From contig NC_051083.1 in NCBI RefSeq assembly GCF_004664715.2, forward strand, positions 97,927,661 through 97,991,660: a stretch of 64,000 bases of DNA, read 5' to 3'. The notes beneath the pieces are model-generated. The model had not been told where the DNA came from. It saw nothing but the letters and a program-made list of their open reading frames with translations, and ran no database searches. The DNA is from Peromyscus leucopus (lineage: Eukaryota > Chordata > Mammalia > Rodentia > Cricetidae). A program made the translations under genes and the position numbers. Shown here piece after piece: positions 32,553 through 45,739 of this stretch. Numbering within the stretch: the first letter of the stretch is position 1; each line of letters opens with the position of its first letter.

Positions 32553-33984
32553 CACTAAATGGATATTTAAGAAACAAAAATAACCAATATATGCTTCTTG
32601 TAAATAATAACATGATTTAAATCATGTCTTAACCTCATTTGTACTGTGTTCAAGCTGTCATTGAGGTTCAAATGCAGCATGCAAGTTATGACATCCAAGT
32701 TATTGGCTGCTACAATATTCCCAGTTCCTCACCTAGTTATGAAAGGACATTACTGTCCAAACAATGCTGATATAGCCAGTATATGGTGTTTGGCTACTAA
32801 CATACTACTAGCATCTTCCCTCTAGATGTGCCCATTTGTAAATTGAATAGTAATACTGGACAAACTTTCTAGTGATGTCTTAAACTCAAGGGCCTAGAAG
32901 ACAACCACCAGAAACAATTAAGGCAAGCTTTTAAACAAGAACTGATTTAGATGCTCCAGACTTAGAGAAAATGATGTCATCTTTGCTTATAAAATCAATA
33001 CTGTTCATATACCACAAACATGGTTTTTGTGGTTTTATTTTTCTCTATAATTATAGTATTGAGTATTCAATGAGTTATACAAACTCATTTCTAGCACATC
33101 CTAGCATGCATCTGTAAATTAATGGTCACCTGTAGGTGATAGATAGACACACTCAAACCAAACTGGCTCATTTTGCAGAAATCAACAAACAAAAACTAAG
33201 GCAGAATTAAGTTACTCATTGGTATTCTATTTTCAGTGATTAAAAAAACCAATCAAATTAATTTGTATAATTTAGTTTTGGGGAATAATAGCGTTTAAAA
33301 TTCCATGGATGTTGAATAACATTGACAACCCAGTCTTTCTGTCTGCATCTTTGTATCCTGCCAGATGTACTGGCTTCATCTTTATACTTCACATGGTGCT
33401 TTCTTGGTTGCTCTTAACCTCTATCATTACACAGTAGTGAAGTGGCTGCCACAGTTTCATCCCTCTCATCCCCAGGATACATAGAGGAAGACAGAATTTT
33501 GTCCCACTAGTTTCTGTAGAAGTCTTATCTACTCTCCTTTGTTGGCATGAATTAGGTCAAATGCTTAAACTAATACTTTGGTCAAGGAAATTATATTTCA
33601 TGATTCATCTAGATCAATGACTGCTCATATGTGATTTTAGAAAGTGGGTTTAACAAAATCTAAACAATGTTGAACCAAAGCCAAAGAATAATAGTTTCGT
33701 ACCAATATTTTTAACTTCATTTTTATTTTTTTCTGAGAATTCATACATGAGTACTGTATCTACATCATTTCCACACCTTCCTCACCTGCCTCCAACTCCT
33801 CCTATGTTAGCCCAACTCCTTCTCGAGAACACTATGGATATTTTAAAAAAAAAAAAAACATAGGGAAGTATAGTATTTATGTTTTATTAAGTGTGTGTGT
33901 GTGCATATGTGCATGCATGTATGCATGTATAAATAAGTTAAATGATGTTACATCTCTTGGGCTAATAATTCTTCCCTCTAAGAG
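32553..33984. other. Unassigned DNA
   Basis: No recognised interspersed repeat. It contains an 18-base perfect palindrome at 32610-32627, a poly(A) run near 33845 and a short GT tract at 33891-33903. Confidence 0.4.
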
Positions 33985-34260
33985 GCATAGAGTATCTAAC
34001 AAAATCCTCAGTGCCAGGCATGGGAAACCTCCTTTTGAGCTATTGTTCAGAGAGGTCCGAGAGACTCCCAGAACAATGTAGACTCCTGCTATTGTCATTG
34101 GTTGATTTCTCTAACTTAAGTAAGAGCTTATAAGATACCCTGCCCTGGACACAAGACTTTGAGGAATCAAACTGGAACTGACCAAAATAAATTTCTCAGC
34201 AATCTATGTATCATTGTTGGAATATGACTGCTAGCCTGCCCATATAAACAATAGGTCTCT
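33985..34260 (+). mobile_element. Old L1 3'-UTR fragment
   Basis: 'gagagactcccagaacaatg', 'gtcattggttgatttctc' and 'gacacaagactttgaggaat' parallel the start of the L1 UTR at 22871. Diverged. Confidence 0.5.
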
Positions 34261-36607
34261 GAGACACTGAACCTTTATAACTGTAAAGTTTATTTAAATA
34301 AATATCTTGTTTGTCTATGATCATGATTAGACTACAAAAGCAGTTAATAAAAAATAACTGGGCCTTGAACATGAACTAGGGCTTGGGGTTTTCCCCCCTT
34401 TCTTGTCTTACAATGACTCTTGGGAAAATTCTGTAGTTAGTTGAATACTTTCAGTTAGAAGAATGATTTCATTTTGAACATTATGAATTTTTAAGTTAAT
34501 AAAAACCCCACTGATACGTTCAAACTTCCTTTATGTTTGCTCATGTTCCTTAGTGCACAGGCCTGCATCCAGAATGGGTAATATTCTCTTCATCTATTCT
34601 TACTATTACACTGCTTTCCCTTCCATCCCCCATCTCTTTGGACTGATGGAGAATAAAGCAAACCTTTTTTTTCTTAATTGATGCTTCTGACAGTCCTCTT
34701 ATAGCTAATGCTGACTGCCCATTATGACTGACATTGAAATCCAGGCTCCTTAATATAGCATGTTTATGAGTTCTGAATCCACTTTCCCAGGTGCCACAAC
34801 ACTGCATAGCATCCTGATGCAGGCAATGTATGCCTCCACCTCCACCATTAACCAGGACTAATGCACATTTTGAAAGCTACAATTTTTCAAATGGGAGCAG
34901 TAATTTAATAAATCAGACTGATGTTCTGGTAGGAATATGGAAAGGCTCACAGGCTCTTATACAAGGTTAATGTGGAATAATCATAATAATAGCAATTGTG
35001 AGCAATAAACGTTGGTTATGTAAGAATAATGTTTTAGCTTTTTCCTCCACATGTGTTGTATACATTAAGCCCCTTTTTCATGAACTTTGAACAGGAGCCC
35101 CATTCTGTGGCTTTTCTGATTTCCTGTCCCTCGGCCACTATTTTGACTATTGTACTGTTGATCCTTTCTCCTTTGACATCTGCTAATAGTAACATGACCA
35201 CTCCTTCTGGGTCACTTTTCATGAAGCTATGTATTGGGAACTCAAGATTTCCTCACGATCTGGGTTCACCTCTCTGTACTTGTTTAGGTCTCAAGTACTA
35301 GTTTCCATTGATGGAGATGTTATCCAGAACCAAATCCACAGCACAAGGGTTTACATGGAGAACATGGAATGTTTAAAACTTAACAGAATAGAACCCTAAT
35401 GAGGTACTTCAGAAAGCATAAAGCAACAATCCCCAAGAAGCCACTGTTTTTGTTACTCACCAAAAGACCCACATCAGAATACTGTTAAGAAAAGAGCAAG
35501 GCAATTCTTTCACATTCATTCCTGCTTATTTTCGTTTGAAAGTTCTTTGACTTTATGTCCTCATCCAATCATCTATATTGCTAAGTTACTACATACTTTT
35601 CTGGTTTTTGTCCTTTCTTAAACTAACTTCAGCATTTGTCTTTGGCCTTTTCTTCACAAGAATGTTATGGCAAGTGAACTCATTAGTCAAAACCTTGCTT
35701 AAAAATTGTATAACCTTTTTCTACTGTATATTATTTAAAAACTCATGAAAGCATGTGATTAATCCTGATAGGCACAATGAGTTACTGAAGATAGTCGTGG
35801 AACCCAGTTCATAATAGTATATCTTCTGACAGGGTACCTGGAGTTATATATGATATAGGAAGGCTGAGGAGAAAAAGACACTCAAAGATAAAAATGCTTA
35901 GTTCATTTAAATAATTCAACCTTAAGTTAGCCAGCACACATGACAGAAAACATTCACAATACATACACATATACACATACATCATCTTATACAAAAGTTC
36001 AGCCTAAAATTTGCTTAACATTATCTTGCCAATTGCACAGCTGGCCTTCCCTCTTGTAGGCAAAAAAAAATTCCCCAGCTGAGTTGCTGCTGCACTTGGT
36101 AAACAAGATAATATGGTATGTGCTAAAGCAGACAAGTACACGCACACATATACACACCCACACATCCCAATTAGCAATAGTTTATTTCAATAGATTTAGA
36201 GGAATTCAACTATCAATCTTTCTAGTCTCATTCTTGTCCCTCGGGTCTATGTTTTTAGCTATATCTTGTTTTTTTCCTGTCTCACTGCCTCTGATTCCTG
36301 TCCTCAGGGAAAGACAATTACTGCAATTTAGTTTTTTTGCTCCAATTCTCTAAAACATTTTCTTAAACTCTATAATTTCCTTTTTATCCTCTTTATTTCC
36401 AGACTAACAATTCTGAGCTTTGTCATGATTCCGACAGGGCACTCCTTCTGTAGAGACAGCTCTAATATGTTGACTGTAAGGGAAACCACAGACTCTGTCA
36501 TGCGCATCCTTTTCTCCTTCTACCTTGTAAAGTAATCCCTACAAATCCCCTTTTCCATCCAAGGCAGGGCTTTTCTTGATATGTCTGGGAAAACATGTAG
36601 TGTAGTT
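34261..36607. other. Unassigned DNA
   Basis: About 2.3 kb with no confident repeat or coding feature. Frames at 34550-34807 and 35034-35301 overlap on opposite strands and show no domain. Confidence 0.35.
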
Positions 36608-37138
36608 TGAATTGCTAAATGGTCTTTTAATAAAAAACCCAGAGCCAGATATTGGGGTAAATGCTGAAAGATCAGACAGACAAAGGAACAAGCCACTGCC
36701 ATGTCTCACCTCGCCAATTCCATGAATCCTCTGACTGAATGCCTGTGAGTCCTCAGCTGAAAGCTCTCCAGCTGAAAAAAAAATAGTTCCTGTTTCCTCA
36801 CTCCTTATGTACCTTTCTCCACCTAGCCGTATCACTTTCTTCTTAGTGCTGGGATTAAAGGCATGTGTACTTCCCAAGCAAAGGCATGAGATCCCAAGTG
36901 CTGGGATTAAAGGTGTGTGCCACCACTGCCTGGCTCTCTTTCTCTCCTAGACTGAGTCAATCTCATGTAGTCCAGGGTGGCTTTGAACTCACAGAGATCC
37001 AGATGGATCTCTGCCTCCCAAGTGCTATGATTAAAAGTATGTGCAACCACTGCCTGACATCTATGTTTAATCTAGTGACTTGTTCTGTTCTCTGATCTTC
37101 AGGCAAATTTTATTAGGGTATACAATATATCACCACAA
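36608..37138 (-). mobile_element. Solo-like LTR, family B, second copy
   Basis: 531 bp. On the minus strand it begins TGTGGTGATATATTGTATAC and ends AGCAATTCA. It aligns end to end with 20121-20648, including both B1-like modules (36845-36935 and 36945-37065). No polypurine tract or internal sequence follows, so it looks like a solo LTR. I could not find a clean target duplication. A minus-strand frame (36539-36877) overlaps an equivalent frame in the other copy. Confidence 0.85.
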
Positions 37139-37419
37139 TGTTGTATATCTTCCATGAGCTTGGGCATTCAAACTACATGAATAAGACACATTTAAGTCAC
37201 CAATACTTACCTGCCTCTCAGCCCCTTCCTTTTACCTTTCTTCCTGCCTCCATCTTCTCATTATCTCTCTTTTACATTAAATTATAGCATTCATTTTGGT
37301 TAATTATAATTTCTGCATAAGGAAGCTTTATTTTGAAATCCATTCATTTTTTTCTTTCTTTACAGCCACTAACCACTCAGCTGAGGAAGCCAGCTCCAGG
37401 CTGGCTCTTTGATTGGAAT

Positions 37420-37730
37420 TATTGGTGAAATTATTAAGGCCATTCCACATAGTTAAAAGGGAGATTTATTTAATGGCATAACTTACAAATGAAGGGATAG
37501 GTAGGTGGCGGGTTCTGGGAAAGACACAGTGCAGTCCAGAGGTGTTCTCTGGAGAACACCCCTCAGTCTACCTCTAGCGTCCAGCATCCAAGCAGGAAGA
37601 GAAGAGTGGTGCATTCTCACCTCGGGTCTTCAGGGCCCTCCCTTGGTCCCGCCTTGTAGGAGTGATAGTTACCAAAGCCTCAATGGGGGTTGGAACTTCC
37701 AGACCAAAGTTGGAATGGTTACGCACTACA
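37420..37730 (-). repeat. 3' LTR of family C ERV
   Basis: 311 bp. Minus strand begins TGTAGTGCGTAACC. It carries ATTAAATAAATC as the likely polyadenylation signal near its distal end. I count about 23 differences from the other LTR and no indels. Confidence 0.9.
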
Positions 37731-38759
37731 TCTCCCCTTTTTGTCTAAATAAGAAGGTTCTGACTTAGTACAAGACTATATACAAAGGAATGGTTATCAA
37801 ATATTGTCCAGGGTAATGAGGGATAATGACCTGGATAAGATGGAACTACAATCAATGTGAACAATATCAAACAAGAAACACATACTAAAATCCAGAGAAG
37901 TCTAGAGCATAGGTAAATGGTATGTAACAAAGATCATTCCAAAAGGTGTCCTATCCTAAAGAACCTGAATCTAATACTTAATATGTTCTATCTAAGATAT
38001 ATATACTAAGTTTTAACTATAACTGCTAGTCTTCAATCCCATCAAAGACATGAGAAGGAACATAATGGTACCTGAGAAATGGTAGATGGATGCAAACAAC
38101 TTTCGGGAATCTTGCAAGAGTAGACCAAGACAGCTGGCAGCCTGAACAGTCACCTAATGTTTCTCAGCATTGTTGGTGCATTCAAATTGGCTACAGGCTT
38201 AGAGTATCTGACAGACCATTTTCAGAAGCAGGAATTCTGAAAGACCATCTTACCCTGTCTTGGCAGAGTACAGTGGTCACTTTCCTTGTGTCCCGTTTGT
38301 CCAGAAAGGACAGCATTTGTACTGTCAGCAGTTGAAGCAAGGGCAGTTCTTTGCCCAGTAGGCCATTTTGTGCCAAGAAGACAAACTTTCAAATGGAAAT
38401 GTCATAGAAGCCCAACATTCTTTCAGGATTAAATTGGTGCTACCAGGAGCAATTGTGTCTCTCACATCAACAGAATTCTAAGTTACTTCAATGCCATATT
38501 CTCTAGATTTATGAAGTGTTTGAAGATTATCTGACCTGTGCATCTGTAAATCTGGATAACCTAACTAACATAACTATAGAGATGACAAGCATAGGTGACT
38601 ATAAATCTATAAGTCTTATCTACCGAAATAACCTAAGGACTAAGGCTTCATGTAAACAAGGTAAACAGTCTATAAGCATATGTATGGTAAAGAACGATGA
38701 CTTCAAAATTGTGACAATACACAACATATTTATAACAGAGGTAGGAATATATAGTGCAA

Positions 38760-38995
38760 TATACACTATGACAATAATCTTAAATATATATCAATATACA
38801 GAATATCCTAAACAGAAGTAGAACATACATAAAGTATGACAGATATAAAATTACATTTGCATCAATATACAAATATTTCAAATAAGAGTAGAAATATATG
38901 TATATTAAAACAAATATAGTTCTGTATTTGTATCAATATACAAATTATCTTAAACAGGAATATAAAAATAGTTTACATTTGTATCAACATATAAG
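38760..38995. repeat. Degenerate ~70-bp tandem units in family C interior
   Basis: The string 'atcaatatacaaat' with following 'atc(t/c)taaacag' recurs at about 38790, 38861, 38932 and, decayed, 38983. Unit length is about 50-75 bases, so the array has imperfect copies of uneven length. Confidence 0.65.
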
Positions 38996-39180
38996 AATCC
39001 ATAACAGTGCAAATTACAGTGCAAATTATCTAAGGCTGCTATTTTACTAAATTTGTTTACTAGTATATACAATAATCTACCATAATATCTTATACCTATC
39101 CATTCCATTTCTTCTTTTCCCTTTGTTTAGGAGAATACTGAGTCTAATATTTTCTTACACCCCCCAACCCTATAACCATC

Positions 39181-39491
39181 AATTGATGAAATTATTAAGG
39201 CCACTCCACGTAGTTAAAAGGGAGATTTATTTAATGGCATAACTTACAAATGAAGGGATAGGTAGGTGGCGGGTTCTGGGAAAGATGCAGCACAGTCCAG
39301 AGGTGTTCTCTGGAGAACTCTCCTCAGTCTACCTCTAGCGTCCAGCATCCAAGCATGGAGAGGAGAGTGGCACATTCTCATCTTGGGTCTTCAGGGCCCT
39401 CCCTTGGCCCCGCCTTGTAGGCGTGATAGTTACCGAAGCCTCAATGGGGGTTGGAACTTCCAGACCAAAGCTGGAATGGCTACCCACTACA
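39181..39491 (-). repeat. 5' LTR of family C ERV
   Basis: 311 bp. Minus strand begins TGTAGTGGGTAGCC. In the element's own orientation this LTR would hold the promoter. A 78-codon plus-strand frame in it is matched in the 3' LTR and appears to be antisense coincidence. Confidence 0.9.
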
Positions 39492-39497
39492 TGGAAT

Positions 39498-41745
39498 AGT
39501 AATCTAAGGTCTCTCTTTCTCTTTCATACCTTTAATATATTTTTGTCAACAATGTATGCCACTTTAAAGTGATTATAGACTCCCTTTCTTCTCCGTCTGC
39601 TATCACTGATCCAGAGAATATTTGTAATACACATATGTATTGAGATATATTTTGTGTAGATATCTATCTAGGAAGTTTTATATGTATGATCCTGAAACAA
39701 CAACTAGAATATTTCAGCTAGTACTTTTTTGATGTATATATGCAAGGCAGTATAAAAACTTTCACATTTGTTTATTCAAACAATAGTTGGATGGTGAACT
39801 CTTACTACTGTTCCCTGTGCTTGTGACAAAGCATCAGATGAGAAACATGGTTCTATTCAGTATACATCTTGCAAGTAGCAGTTGATTCACATAAAATGTA
39901 CAAGTTAAGGAAACCCCAGACTACAGTTTCTTTTATGATCTTCTCTGCAGCAGATTCAGTTCCTTACTCGCATATTGGGTAAAATAAGCATACAAATTTC
40001 CTGGGGACTGTACTGATGTTCACATTGAATGTCTATGTCCTAAGAACAGTCTTGAGAAAATTGAGACTGTTAATCACACTATTAAATTTTAGTTCTTTTG
40101 TCTCTGTCATACAGCAATATCATTCTAGAGACTTATCTCTATCGTTCCCAGGGGTTCACAATAAAACCAAGTATTCTCTGCAGCTCATCTTGCCCCTCTC
40201 TTCTTTCATTTCAAACCTCAATTCCTCTTTTCCTCTTCCTGAGGAAAAGACAAAATAATCTTCTCAGGCATCAGGTGGAAGAGAAGAAAGGTTAAGATTT
40301 ACAAAGACATCATTTCTAAGTCATCCTCTGTTAGGAGAACACTTAGAATTCAATGGCAAAGAATAGGAGGATGACAATTTGACAGCAAAGACCCAGGTGA
40401 GCAATACAAGGAACACAACTTGGCAGGAGACCAGCTCAGCAAGCTTCTCTGACCTTTCCAGTTTGCTGAAAAACCAAGGGATAGATACATTATCAACATT
40501 TTTTTTTTTTATTATTAAATGCTTGGAGTATCTGTCTCTAGGGGAAAGTGCTATCTTCATAGAAATTAACTTTTAAATTAAAGATAAGAGGATAAAGCAC
40601 TAGAAAATGGTAGGTTCACCTATGATAAACTTGCCTTTGGTTGTGATATAATCTCTGAGAATCCATCTGTAGAAGTTTGTTAGTTGACCACAGTTTTAGG
40701 GAACCATGCTACCCCCATGCTAAAGAATGGTCAATCTTTAGAAAGCTTTTAACTTTTGCATGTGAATAATAACCATTGGAGAGATACAAACAAAAGACAG
40801 AAGTTAAGTCATAGCTTTTCTGCAAATATAGACATTTGTTCTCTGCTTAACTACATTTTGTGACATGTACTCTAATTTAAGATGTTCCTGTGTGTGTTGC
40901 TATATTTTTAGTAAAAGCTCATTATCTGAAGCATCATTAACCTTCAGCACCATTGACATAAACATGATGCACTCTCTATATTAAACACAAACTGTTCAGC
41001 AGCTTGAGGACTGACCAATAAACAGGAACTTCAATAAGTGACCAGAGTAAGATGTACAGCCAGAGTGGGCGAGAAGCACTGATGGGAAGGGATTTTTTAG
41101 GATGTAACTAAGGTCAAAAAGAAGCAAAACCATTTCTGATAAGGTTGCTTTAATTATTATATAAGCAAATTATTATTTTATAGATATTAATAACAATCCA
41201 AGTGTTACCAGCATTCAGTACCTTGGATGTTACAGGCAAGTTCATTCAAGACTTGTTGAATCAAATGGCATAGGAAGGACAGGTGCAGTAGAAATATACT
41301 TTATTAAATACCCATAAAATTAATGTGAGCAGAGCTTCCATATACCTTATAAAGAAATAAATATGACTGGCTTGAAATTTCTGTTCTATGGCTTTCCTAG
41401 CCCAAGGCTATGATTTCAGTGCTATCATAGAAGTTTGTTGCTTGTGGTGTTGTGTGCATTGGAAAGTTCCTAACACAGCTACCGTCCCATGGTCTTTACT
41501 GGGATCCATTCCTAAACATCAAGTTGAACTGAGATTTTAATACCTCATATTTATTTCTATGGATTTATGGAACTAAAATGTCTGGAATTGATTTAATTTA
41601 ACCATTCTGGAAATTATAAGCCCCAAAGTAATTGCCTGATGGATCAGCATTTCTGTATAAGGCAGTAACTTGAAACATCCTTTATATAAGACATTTTACT
41701 GCTCTATAGGAAATACAGATGGAGCTTAGAGAACATTGTTTTTTA
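39498..41745. other. Unassigned DNA
   Basis: No recognised element. A poly(T) run lies near 40500. Frames at 40016-40576 overlap on both strands without domains. Confidence 0.35.
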
Positions 41746-41935
41746 TTAGGTATGTGTGTGTATGTGTGCACACATGTGTGAGATATTTGTTTGTGAATAC
41801 AGGTCCCCACATACCAAAGCCCTTTTGTGGAGGCCAGAGGATAACGTTCTGTTGTTTATTCTCTTCTTTCGCCACGAGTTCTGGTGATTGGACTCATGCA
41901 TAACCCACTGAGCCATCTTGCCTGTCTCAGTAGAA
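41746..41935 (-). mobile_element. B2/B3-type SINE
   Basis: The GT/CA-rich start is followed by 'ggaggccagaggataacg', 'gttctggtgattggactc' and 'ccactgagccatcttgcc', the antisense of a B3-like head. Its plus-strand start is the SINE's AT/GT-rich tail. Confidence 0.8.
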
Positions 41936-43495
41936 CTTTTCTTGATGAGGTAGTTATACCATAACTTTATAGGCCATAAAACTAACCTCAAAGTGTGCAG
42001 TATTGTTGGAAAGAGCAATATGACGAGTGGGAATTTCTCTGAGTGGGAGTAATTCTATAGGTTGGGAAACAGTAAAGGGAGAAAGTGGTATTGAAAATTG
42101 AAACACAAAAAATGAAATGGTGAGCACATGGTAAAAAGAAAATGTATGAAGTTAAACAAAATCTGGGCTTTCCATTGCTTAAACTAATAACACACTGTCA
42201 TAGATACTTTATGATGCAGTACATCCCTTGAAATAAAATCATCATTGATATTAATTGAATTTAATAAATATTTTCTGCATAAAGCAACATATTGTATTAG
42301 TGAGATCTATATAAAAGTGTCAATCCCTTTATGGAACTCAAAATCTGGTAATAGTCACTTATAATTTTAGCCAGCATAGTAGACTAAAGGTAAGGCTTTC
42401 ATTCTATGAAAGAGTACTGAAGAACTGCTGCCTAATCCAGTCTTAGATAGGGGTAGGGGGAGTTTATTTCCATGTTGATGCCAGAAGCATCCGTAGAAGT
42501 ATGCCAATGGGGACATTATGCATGAAAGAACAAGTCCCAGGCAGGAGAAACAGCAAATATAGAAATCCAGAGGCAAAAAAGAGGTTAGTGCTTACAAGGA
42601 ACTGAAAAGAAAATAAATCTGCTGGGGACACAGTGCCAAGGAACAAAAGATGAACCTAATTTGGAGAAATATGGAGACTAAGTCCTCAAAGATGCATGTG
42701 TATTTTATTTTAAAAGCTATAAGACTCAGACATTCTCTATCATACAGATGTCCCAGATCAGTTTGAGTGAGACACTAAACTTATTTCTATAAGTGTCATT
42801 ATTGCTCTAAGAGACTCTTTTATGTAAGTCTCAGATATATATTAGGGCTTGCAAACTACCAGTATGATGTAGTTTTTGAGAACTCATTTCAATATAAGAT
42901 ATTCACATATATCCTGGAGAGTCACTTGATTCAAGCTGAAAAAAAAAAAAAACTACCAAGGGGGCTTCATGTGGAGACCAGAGATATTTAACCTGAAAAT
43001 AGGACCTTAATATCTCTTCTGATTTGAGTGCTTCTGATTTCTGGCTTTGATAGTCTGTCTTTCACCTTTATGCTGTTTGTTTACCCCATGGCTGCCTAAG
43101 TATGAGGGTATTAGATATGTATAAACTACAGCCACATAGGCAAGTGGTCTAATTTTGTTTGCTGGTTTTATTCTCTTCTATTACTCCTACCTGCCTCTTT
43201 CTACCCAACTGAACCCAAGTCAAGATCCTCCTATCCTTCTTATTCATGGAAGATGTCCCTAGTGATAGAGTTAATGCTGCTGGACAATTTATTCTGGTTG
43301 TTCTTGAATATCTGTTTTCTCTGGTGTGGGGTAGATGCTAGATTCTACTACTTTTCTTCACTTCTGATGCCTCCATGGAATTTAGTATTGGCTTTGAACT
43401 GTTGCTTATAGTAGAACACAGGCATTTGAAAGAACCATAGAGGCACATCTCATTCTTCCATTAAATAACAGCAATAAGTTGTGATGTCTGAAGCT
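41936..43495. other. Unassigned DNA
   Basis: Nothing confidently recognised. A 14-A run near 42945 could be an old tail. Confidence 0.35.
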
Positions 43496-43499
43496 GTGT

Positions 43500-43660
43500 G
43501 ATTGAATGGGAAACAAATAAGCACCAGCAGATCTGAGTTTTGGGTCAGTTCTTCTCTACCCTGGTCATGGTATCTTGAACAAGTCACTTATTTTTTGTGT
43601 CTTGGCATTGCCTTGTATAATTAGAAATAAAAGCTGTCAAAGTACTTTGAAAAGAAAGAT
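43500..43660 (-). mobile_element. MIR SINE fragment
   Basis: 'gatctgagttttgggtcag', 'cttgaacaagtcacttatttt' and 'gtataattagaaataaaag' follow the inverted MIR order. Confidence 0.65.
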
Positions 43661-45735
43661 GTTCAGAAAAGATAACATAATAATTACTATAAGCAGCATA
43701 CCACTACATTCATCATATACAAATCTGGCATAAACTATACAGATCATATACTCAGGTATATGCACTGGGATATACCTGATGATGACCTCTGGCAGCATCA
43801 GAGCTCCTTTCATGCCCTGTGGCTGCCTCTGGGGAAAGATGTAGGAAACTGCTGAAGGTTGTAGCCAAGTACACTATAATTCAGATCCTCTACCAAGACA
43901 ACTGTTCTACTCTTCAAGATAAAAATCTGTTTATCTTTAGTAGATTGAATGGTTTATTACATTAATATGCTAGGCTGCCTTCCAAAGATGTGTGACACAC
44001 GTTTCTCATGGACCTCAGTCTGTCAAATGCCTCTTTTAAAGTCAGACTTCCTCTTCATTTATAGCTTTGTACCACAAACTTGTGCAAGTTCCATATATAT
44101 TTGTGATAGCAGCATTTGCAAATAGTATCTAATACTTTTTTTTTCTTTGAAGGCACTGTAGATTCCTATAGTGTTAAATGTCAAGTCTGGAGGCCTAGTC
44201 TGTGGCAGATTTAGTCTATACAGCAACAGAATCCTGGGAGGTATATTTTGACCTGAGGAAGCAGGGCATGGATTCTCATCTGAGGATGTAATGGAAAGGA
44301 ACAAGTTGTTTCCTTTCTGGCAGCTACTTCCTCCTGGAGTGCAGCCAAGAAGCAGAAAAGGTATACAAAATGCTACTAATGGTCCAAATAGCTGCTAGAT
44401 GCCTAGCTGCTGTATGACCTAACACTTATATTTATTGCACAGGAAGACATCTACTCCATTATCAACCTATGACAATTCAGTTTCATTTTTCTATATACAG
44501 TTGTAGCATAACTGGCCCCTTTCTTTCTCTGTATATAGCAAGTTCAAAACAGCAAAATAGAAAGGGAACAGAGCCCGGGGCTACCCTGCTCCTATTCCTA
44601 GGTGATTTGCATCAATCATCCTGAGAGTTGTAAGAAATGACAGGTGAGTGGAAACTGATAAGTAAAAAGACCCAGGGGAAAATTCAGTTCTTTGGGACTT
44701 TCAAATGCCAAGTAAAGTAATAACACCTCTCCTTCTAGCTCCTAAAGCATCACCACATGAAAACACCATATTGTGTTTAATGATGACAGTTAAGTCACCT
44801 GGAAAATCTCTTAAATTATATTAAGTATCTTCTATTTAGGGAAGTGTAGATGTACAACACAAGTTTTTCTCTGAGCTTATATGAAGGGGAGGCTGTATGT
44901 TATAGTAACAGCTACAATAAGACGCATGCCCCAAATTTCTTCCATTGATTCAGCATCAAATATAAGAAAGCACTCTCCTATGTGCTCATCACTGAAGACA
45001 GATGGGCAAAGAAGACATAGTTTTGTTATATGAAGATCACATTCTCATTGAAGAAAGAGAGACAAGTGACATTACAGAGCAGGATGCCAACGATGAATGC
45101 CAAATGCTATAGTAAAACGAACCAATCTTTACAATTTTAAATATTGAGTCTAGTCATGGTGGTGTAATCAGATTTGAGAGGGGGCAAGACTAGACTCAGG
45201 GAATGTGTTTAATTAGATTTTTAAATAATCCATGGGAAAGAAAGCAACAGCATCTAGAACAATGACTGTTGTAGGAGAGAAGATGGATTTTAAAAAGATT
45301 TTGAACATAATGCAGGTAGGACATTGTATATTTTGTGTGAGATGCATGATGAAACCAAGGGAACACCCAACTTTCTGGTGTGGATAACAGTGTAGATGGT
45401 AATGTTTCCATTTCTTTTTAGAGTCACTATTTAGCTTCAAACTAGCTTGAAAATCAAATTTATTTCCCTCATTTATGAAATGAGGAACTCAGACTAAATT
45501 ACTAGCTCTCAATACAGAGTATTACCCATCCAGACCGCAATCCAGAGTTCATTTGGCAATATTTGGACTTATTTTGGTTCTCACTCCCAAGAAAGCTGGG
45601 GGTTACCAGCATCCTGTGGGAAAGGGTTCACATGCTGCTAACCTCTGTGATACACGGATAACCCTTTCCCATCAACAAAGCATTCCATGGGCTGGACTAG
45701 GTAATCTCAGCTAACACTGATGTGTATTCAAAGCT
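43661..45735. other. Unassigned DNA
   Basis: No confident repeat or gene. A MIR/L2-like hint ('ttcattgaagaaagagag' after 'gtgctcatcactgaagac') near 44950-45060 is too weak to call. Confidence 0.35.
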
Positions 45736-45739
45736 TATG

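Larger units (their letters stand above)
37420..39491 (-). mobile_element. Non-autonomous ERV, family C, two-LTR copy
   Basis: Two 311-bp LTRs enclose 1450 bases of AT-rich interior. TGGAAT occurs at 37414-37419 and 39492-39497 as a 6-bp target duplication. Orientation is minus: the polypurine tract (AAAAAGGGGAGA on the minus strand) abuts the left LTR's TG at 37730. Beside the right LTR the minus strand offers a TGG-initiated PBS candidate two bases inward. No frame in the interior resembles gag, pol or env, so mobilisation must have depended on another element. The outermost LTR base differs between copies, and the LTR 3' end is not a strict CA. Confidence 0.9.

Noticed and set aside
36602..37144. 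Target duplication around the family B solo-like LTR
   Set aside because: Flanks gtagtt and atgttg do not match, so no TSD is claimed.
38516..38821. 101-residue frame in the family C interior
   Set aside because: It is AT-driven, overlaps the tandem units, and lies opposite to the element's orientation.
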